Source: Chlamydomonas sphaeroides (lineage: Eukaryota; Chlorophyta; Chlorophyceae; Chlamydomonadales; Chlamydomonadaceae). Taken from it: 11,290 bases of DNA. The stretch is taken from assembly GCA_001662425.1 (NCBI GenBank), contig BDDC01002578.1:1-11290 (forward strand). Direction: 5' to 3'. Below, piece after piece: positions 7,722-11,290 of the stretch. Below the pieces are notes generated by a model. That model did not search any database. It saw only the letters and a program-made list of their open reading frames with translations, and was not told where the DNA came from. A program made the position numbers and the translations under genes. The first letter of the stretch is position 1. Every line of letters starts with the position of its first letter.

Positions 7722-9635
7722 ATGTTGCCTCAGCAGCAGAGCCTCGTGGGCTCGCGGCGTGCGGATGCCTTGGCTTGCGGCCGTCGCGTGCTCGCGCCGG
7801 CTGCAGCCCGTCGAGTGCAGCTAAAGGCAGCGGCACAAAATGGCGCTGGCAAGGAGAGCGGTAGCGACAGCGACGACCAGGCTGCGAGCACCAGCGGAGC
7901 ACAGAACGGAACAGAAAGGAAAATCAAGGAGCTGAAGCTGCCGAAAATTGGGTACCTAGCTCTGGCCGACACCAATGCGGAGGTTTACTCGAAGTGAGGG
8001 CGGCCAGGCAGACGGTTCCGCGAGTAGCTGTGAAGGGAGCGAAGGGATGGCGGGGTCGGCAGAGACCCCTACACCGTGCCGCTAACCCCAGCCGCCAGCC
8101 CACCTAGCTCCCCAGCTGGCGCTAGCCGCATGCTATTTATTGCTGTCCAAAAGATAGTCGTGCCTTAATGCTGCTGTATCCCCGCGGCCCTGATTTTCTA
8201 GCATCAGGACCTGTCGGCCTCCTCCCGCCGCAGCTCACACCGCTCCTAGCTCGGATTGCGACCACGCCGCGGGCCAAGCCCCCAGCGCCGCCCCCAGGGC
8301 CCCCTTCCGCGACTATCCGCCCCCTCCACGACATCTCCCCACCCTTTGCTCCTCCCAATTTCATTGCCTGGCCCCTATCTCCCCCCCCTTAACTTCTGCT
8401 ATGCCCCGAAACCCCCGCTCCAACCGCAGGGCCGGCGAGAAGTTCGACCCCACCGTAAAGGGCGGCCGCTACAAGCCCGAGTTCATTTGGAACACGGACT
8501 GGCAGGAGGCGCTGGCGCGTGAGGAGTCGCTACGCAAGAAGGTAGACAAGAGGAGGCCAAGGCCCTGTCCACGTGTCATACGTGGCTCTAGTAGTTTTCT
8601 TGGGCTTCCTTGCCCAACCTCATGACAACGACCTACCCAACCGTATTCCCACGCAAGGTGGAGGAGGCTAAGGCGCGGCCGGAGGCACCCAAGACCGGCT
8701 TCCTCAGCCTGTCCCGCCTCAGCGAGCTGGACCGCATGGACGTGGACATGAGCGAGGTGCTGGCGCGCAAGCGCAGGGAGGACCAGGAGCGCAAGGAGGC
8801 GGCCGCCGCCGCGGCCGCTGCCGCCGCGGCGCGCCCCGCCAAGGCCGGCGGCGCTGGAGGCAAAGCCGGCAAAGCCCCAACCAGGGTCGTGCCGGCGTCC
8901 ATGTTCACGCGCAAGGACATTTCGAAGCTGGGCCGCGTGAGCAAGTCGGTGTCGCGGACGGCGGTGGTCGTGGAGATCCCCGAGCTGGACGAGGAGAGGG
9001 CCAAGATAGCGGCTGAGGAGCGCAAGCGCTACGAGCAGATGGTCGTGGAGCAGCAGGTCTGGACGCTGGCCTTCACGCTAGCCGGCTTCGCGATGACGTA
9101 CGTGTCGTACACCACGGACGTGGCGGCGTCATACCTGGTGGGCGCGCTCGGCGGCTTCGCCTACCTGCGCCTGCTGACCAAGTCGGTCGACTCGTACGGT
9201 GCCAGCGGGGTGGAGGGCGGCGCGAGCGGCATGGCGGCCCAGCCGCGCCTGCTCATCCCCATCATCCTGGGCCTCGGCTACAACCGCTTCAACCAGCTCT
9301 ACAGCGAGCAGGTACAGCTGGGTCGCTGTAATGGAGGTCGCTGCAACTGGGTCGGGCGCTGTAGGGCTGTCAGGAGTGAACCAGCGGGGACCTGCTGCTG
9401 CCCTCGCTAAGAAGATGGCAGGCGCCGCCGACACGCACGCCCTCGCTGCCTTACATCCTGCGCTCCCGCCTCCCCCAAGCTGGCTTACTGATTCGCTGCT
9501 TCCTCGGTACATCCCTCCCCGCCCCAAACCCAGGTGGGCGTCACGCTGCAGCTGCTGCCCATCCTGGTGGGCTTCTTCACCTACAAGATCGCGGTGGTGG
9601 CGCGGCAGTACAAGGACGTGTTCGACAAGATGTAG
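7722..9635 (+). CDS. CGL160: CGL160-like chloroplast ATP synthase assembly protein (AtpI/UncI-like C-terminus), 4 exons, complete
   Basis: In plants CGL160 is a thylakoid protein that helps build the CFo c-ring and couple CF1 to it. Exons 7722-7993, 8430-8541, 8658-9311 and 9534-9635 join in phase (272+112+654+102 bases) into 379 residues. The first ATG of the frame was chosen. Residues 1 to about 38 (Arg/Ala-rich, no acids apart from one Asp) look like a transit peptide. An acidic Ser/Asp patch follows, then the conserved soluble block KLPKIGYL, GGRYKPEFIWNTDW (about 101-114) and GFLSLSRL. An 11-Ala run lies at 176-186, then EIPELDEERA and a charged helix. Four hydrophobic segments follow at about 262-280, 284-302, 325-343 and 351-368, with QPRLLIPI and LPILVGFFTYKIA as in the family. 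The gene name rests on remembered family motifs; an ATP synthase protein I-type membrane domain is the safe minimum. Confidence 0.85.
7994..8429 (+). other. CGL160-like gene intron 1 (436 bases)
   Basis: Donor GTGAGG follows TCGAA, and the acceptor is ACCGCAG. The codon is split AA|G, giving Lys91. The 5' half is mixed in composition with an AT-richer patch near 8130-8160. The 3' half is a long C-rich tract. No gene is visible. The smaller introns of this gene are 8542-8657 and 9312-9533. Confidence 0.85.
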
Positions 9636-10086
9636 GGAGCAGGGCTGCATGCATGCGAAGCACATCTCTTGTTTTGTTTTGAGAGCTGCAGCATGGCTGG
9701 TCCTTATTGTTTCGGAGTCTGTAGCAGGGCTGGCTCGCTTTCATTGTCGCGTTGTCATAGCTGTGCTGTGGAAAGGCGTCGTGACGGGCAGCCGGCCGGC
9801 GCTCGGCGAGCCCACAAGGTGTGCCAGCCAGGTGGCATGGCCGGCGGCAAGGGGTGGTGGCGAGGCGGGTGAAGGCCCGTGGAGCGCCTGGCGAGCCCGC
9901 AGCTGCAGGTGTTGGCGGCGAGGGTGTGCGCAGGGTATGTTGGACGGCCAGGCGTGGGCTGTCCCGGCCGGGGCATGTTGCTGAGCTCACAGTGCGTAGG
10001 GCTGTCACCCACACGCCTTGAGGCGCTACGGTGTGCCGTGCGCCTCTAGTCGGGGGCGGCAGACCTCGCGGGACCCGTTCGAGTTC

Positions 10087-10130
10087 GCAGCAGCAGCTGC
10101 TGCTGCTGCTGCCGAGGCAGTGCGCACTGC
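10087..10130. repeat. CAG/CTG palindromes
   Basis: Bases 10087-10106 form a perfect 20-base palindrome (three CAG units running into CTG units after a leading G). Bases 10117-10130 form a second perfect 14-base palindrome (GCAGTGCGCACTGC). More CTG triplets flank both. Confidence 0.9.
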
Positions 10131-10816
10131 TGCTGCTCTCTGCTGCCTGGTGGTGTGACGGTGTCCCGCCGCGAGCCGGCCAATGCAGGCACTCCTGACT
10201 TCGAGCTGGTTTGTCCTGGCCAGCCGTGCAAGGCGGCAGGGGGCTCGGCGTTGCGGCGGCCGCGAGGCGTCGCCAGGATGCTAAATCCGTTAAGCATCGC
10301 CGGGTGTGACGGCAAGGCGTGAAGTGGTCTGGTGGCATGGGCGCCTGTTGCAGAGAAGAAATGGAGGATATCTGGTTGTGCTTCCCCATATTCAGGCGCG
10401 TCGCATGTGACGGGCTCGGTGGCGGTGCTCTGCAGTGTTGCTTTCAATGTGCCGTACGCTGCATGGCGGTCGTCACGGTGGTGGTGGGGTGGCTGTGTTC
10501 GGGGCCAATGGGAGCTTCGTTTGGATCCTGCGGCTGAAGGTGGATGAGCAAAAAAGCGCGCCGCTGTGTTTGGTTGGCTGTGATCCCATATGCGGCTTCT
10601 CAACCATTTTGCGGCAGCGACAGCTGGCCGGCGTCCCCTTGAGCCTGTGGCCTGGGAGTGCTGTGGTGGCGGCCCTGTTGTGTTGTATAATTTCAGACCA
10701 TGCTGCGTATTAAAATCCCTTATTTGGAGGACACGGGAGCGCTAGAGCAGGTGCTCGGCCCTGCTCCGCTGGCCCGAGCGTGCCTGAGCTACCGGGGTGT
10801 ACTGGGGCGTGCCCGG

Positions 10817-10841
10817 GGCCTGGGCACCCCCTGCCCAGGCC
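10817..10841. repeat. Perfect 10-base inverted repeat with a 5-base loop
   Basis: GGCCTGGGCA at 10817-10826 and its exact reverse complement at 10832-10841 enclose CCCCC. It lies about 100 bases upstream of the retrotransposon-like frame and does not border any recognised gene. Confidence 0.9.
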
Positions 10842-10940
10842 TGTAGCTGGCGTGCCCGCCCATCAGTCGTTGACATCAAAACTGGTGTTGTTGAGCAGGT
10901 GTCGCAAATAAACCAAAGAGGAGGTCAGGCACAAGCCTAG

Positions 10941-11290
10941 AAGAGTGGTCTCCACCGTCTGGCAGCAGCTGGCAGGGGTGCACGTGCACACCACGCTAGG
11001 GCTGCCGCTGCCATCGGGGCCTCGGCGGCCCCTGCCCGGCAGACCCGGCACACGTGGCTGCAGGCGGGCGAGCGCCCGTCGCCGGTGCTCACCCGCCTGG
11101 TGCGGCCGCCGAGCGCATGCCAGCGCATCGCTGCCCTCCGCCGCCCGTCCGGCCAACTCACTTGCGACCCCCGCCTGATGGCCCAGACCGTCGCTGACTA
11201 TTGGCGCGGAGTCTGTTCCCCCACCGCCCCCGCCCCTGATGCCCGCGCCTCTGTCCTCGCGGCCCTGCGCGATGAGGGCCGGCGCTGCCC
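10941..11290 (+). mobile_element. LINE-type retrotransposon ORF fragment (linker before the reverse transcriptase domain), cut by right edge
   Basis: This frame follows a TAG at 10938-10940 and stays open for 116 codons to the window end. From about 11040 it reads like the segment between endonuclease and reverse transcriptase in algal L1-like LINE proteins: TWLQAGERPSP (the W...GE..s pattern), then RIAALRRPSGQL (the 'I..L..pdG' pattern), then VADYWRGV (the conserved aromatic helix), then SVLAALRDEGRRCP. The first ATG of the frame is at 11178, so it is not an independent gene start. No endonuclease motifs were found upstream in any frame, so the copy is probably 5'-truncated or decayed. The reverse transcriptase motifs themselves would lie just outside the window. 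The call rests on pattern memory of the family; a different repetitive-element ORF is possible. Confidence 0.6.

Larger units (their letters stand above)
9636..10940. other. Stretch without a recognisable gene (3' UTR of the CGL160-like gene, then intergenic)
   Basis: About 1.3 kb after the TAG. No TGTAA motif follows on the plus strand here. AT-richer patches near 9660-9720 and 10680-10730 (TTGTATAATTTC, then ATTAAAATCCC) are possible mRNA ends. The longest open frames (a 270-residue minus-strand frame at 9577-10389 and a 185-residue one at 10046-10603) are low in complexity, overlap the CGL160-like exon 4 or each other, and show no motif I know. The palindromic and hairpin sequences inside are listed separately. 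Confidence 0.6.

Noticed and set aside
9577..10389. A 270-codon minus-strand frame downstream of the CGL160-like gene
   Set aside because: It overlaps the last exon of that gene, is biased to Ser/Pro/Arg/Cys without motifs, and has no splice-consistent partner.
10907..10912. AATAAA as a poly(A) signal
   Set aside because: It lies about 1.27 kb after the CGL160-like stop, and green algae of this type rarely rely on AATAAA. It may be chance.
10863..11156. A 97-codon minus-strand frame at the right end
   Set aside because: It is antisense to the retrotransposon-like plus-strand frame, which has family-like motifs. The minus frame has none.
1..11290. tRNA, rRNA, CRISPR, bacterial operon or defence system
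   Set aside because: No tRNA-like or rRNA-like sequence, spaced repeat array or bacterial gene order was seen. All confident genes are intron-split nuclear genes.

Overview
The window is eukaryotic nuclear DNA, most likely from a green alga (Chlorophyta, probably Chlorophyceae). The reasons are a visibly high GC content, small exons split by many GT-AG introns of about 100-440 bases, strong G/C preference at third codon positions, plant-type plastid enzymes, a gene family restricted to the green lineage, and TGTAA candidate poly(A) signals behind one gene. The species cannot be named from the sequence alone.

Layout. Bases 1-2235, minus strand: the 5' two thirds of a gene for an Old Yellow Enzyme of the YqjM-like type (FMN ene-reductase). 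Six exons can be joined in frame, giving 219 residues. The gene runs off the left edge inside an intron that carries a CCACA pentanucleotide satellite. Bases 2236-2552: a short AT-richer divergent promoter region. Bases 2553-7067, plus strand: a complete 13-exon gene for plastid diaminopimelate decarboxylase (473 residues), the last enzyme of lysine synthesis. Bases 7068-7721: its 3' UTR followed by the next promoter. Bases 7722-9635, plus strand: a complete 4-exon gene (379 residues) that I recognise as CGL160, a thylakoid membrane protein with an AtpI/UncI-like C-terminal domain that helps assemble the chloroplast ATP synthase. Bases 9636-10940: no convincing gene, with palindromes and hairpins. 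Bases 10941-11290: an open frame running off the right edge that looks like the linker just before the reverse transcriptase domain of a LINE-type retrotransposon.

The three genes do not form one pathway. Two of them (lysine synthesis, ATP synthase assembly) act in the chloroplast, and the third may be imported there too because of its long N-terminal extension. I see no bacterial-style operon, CRISPR, phage or defence system. The most unusual features are in the introns of the decarboxylase gene. Two consecutive introns carry short near-exact copies of the 3' end of the exon just before them, one including the splice donor. Several introns also have G-rich 5' ends facing C-rich 3' ends, which could pair in the pre-mRNA.
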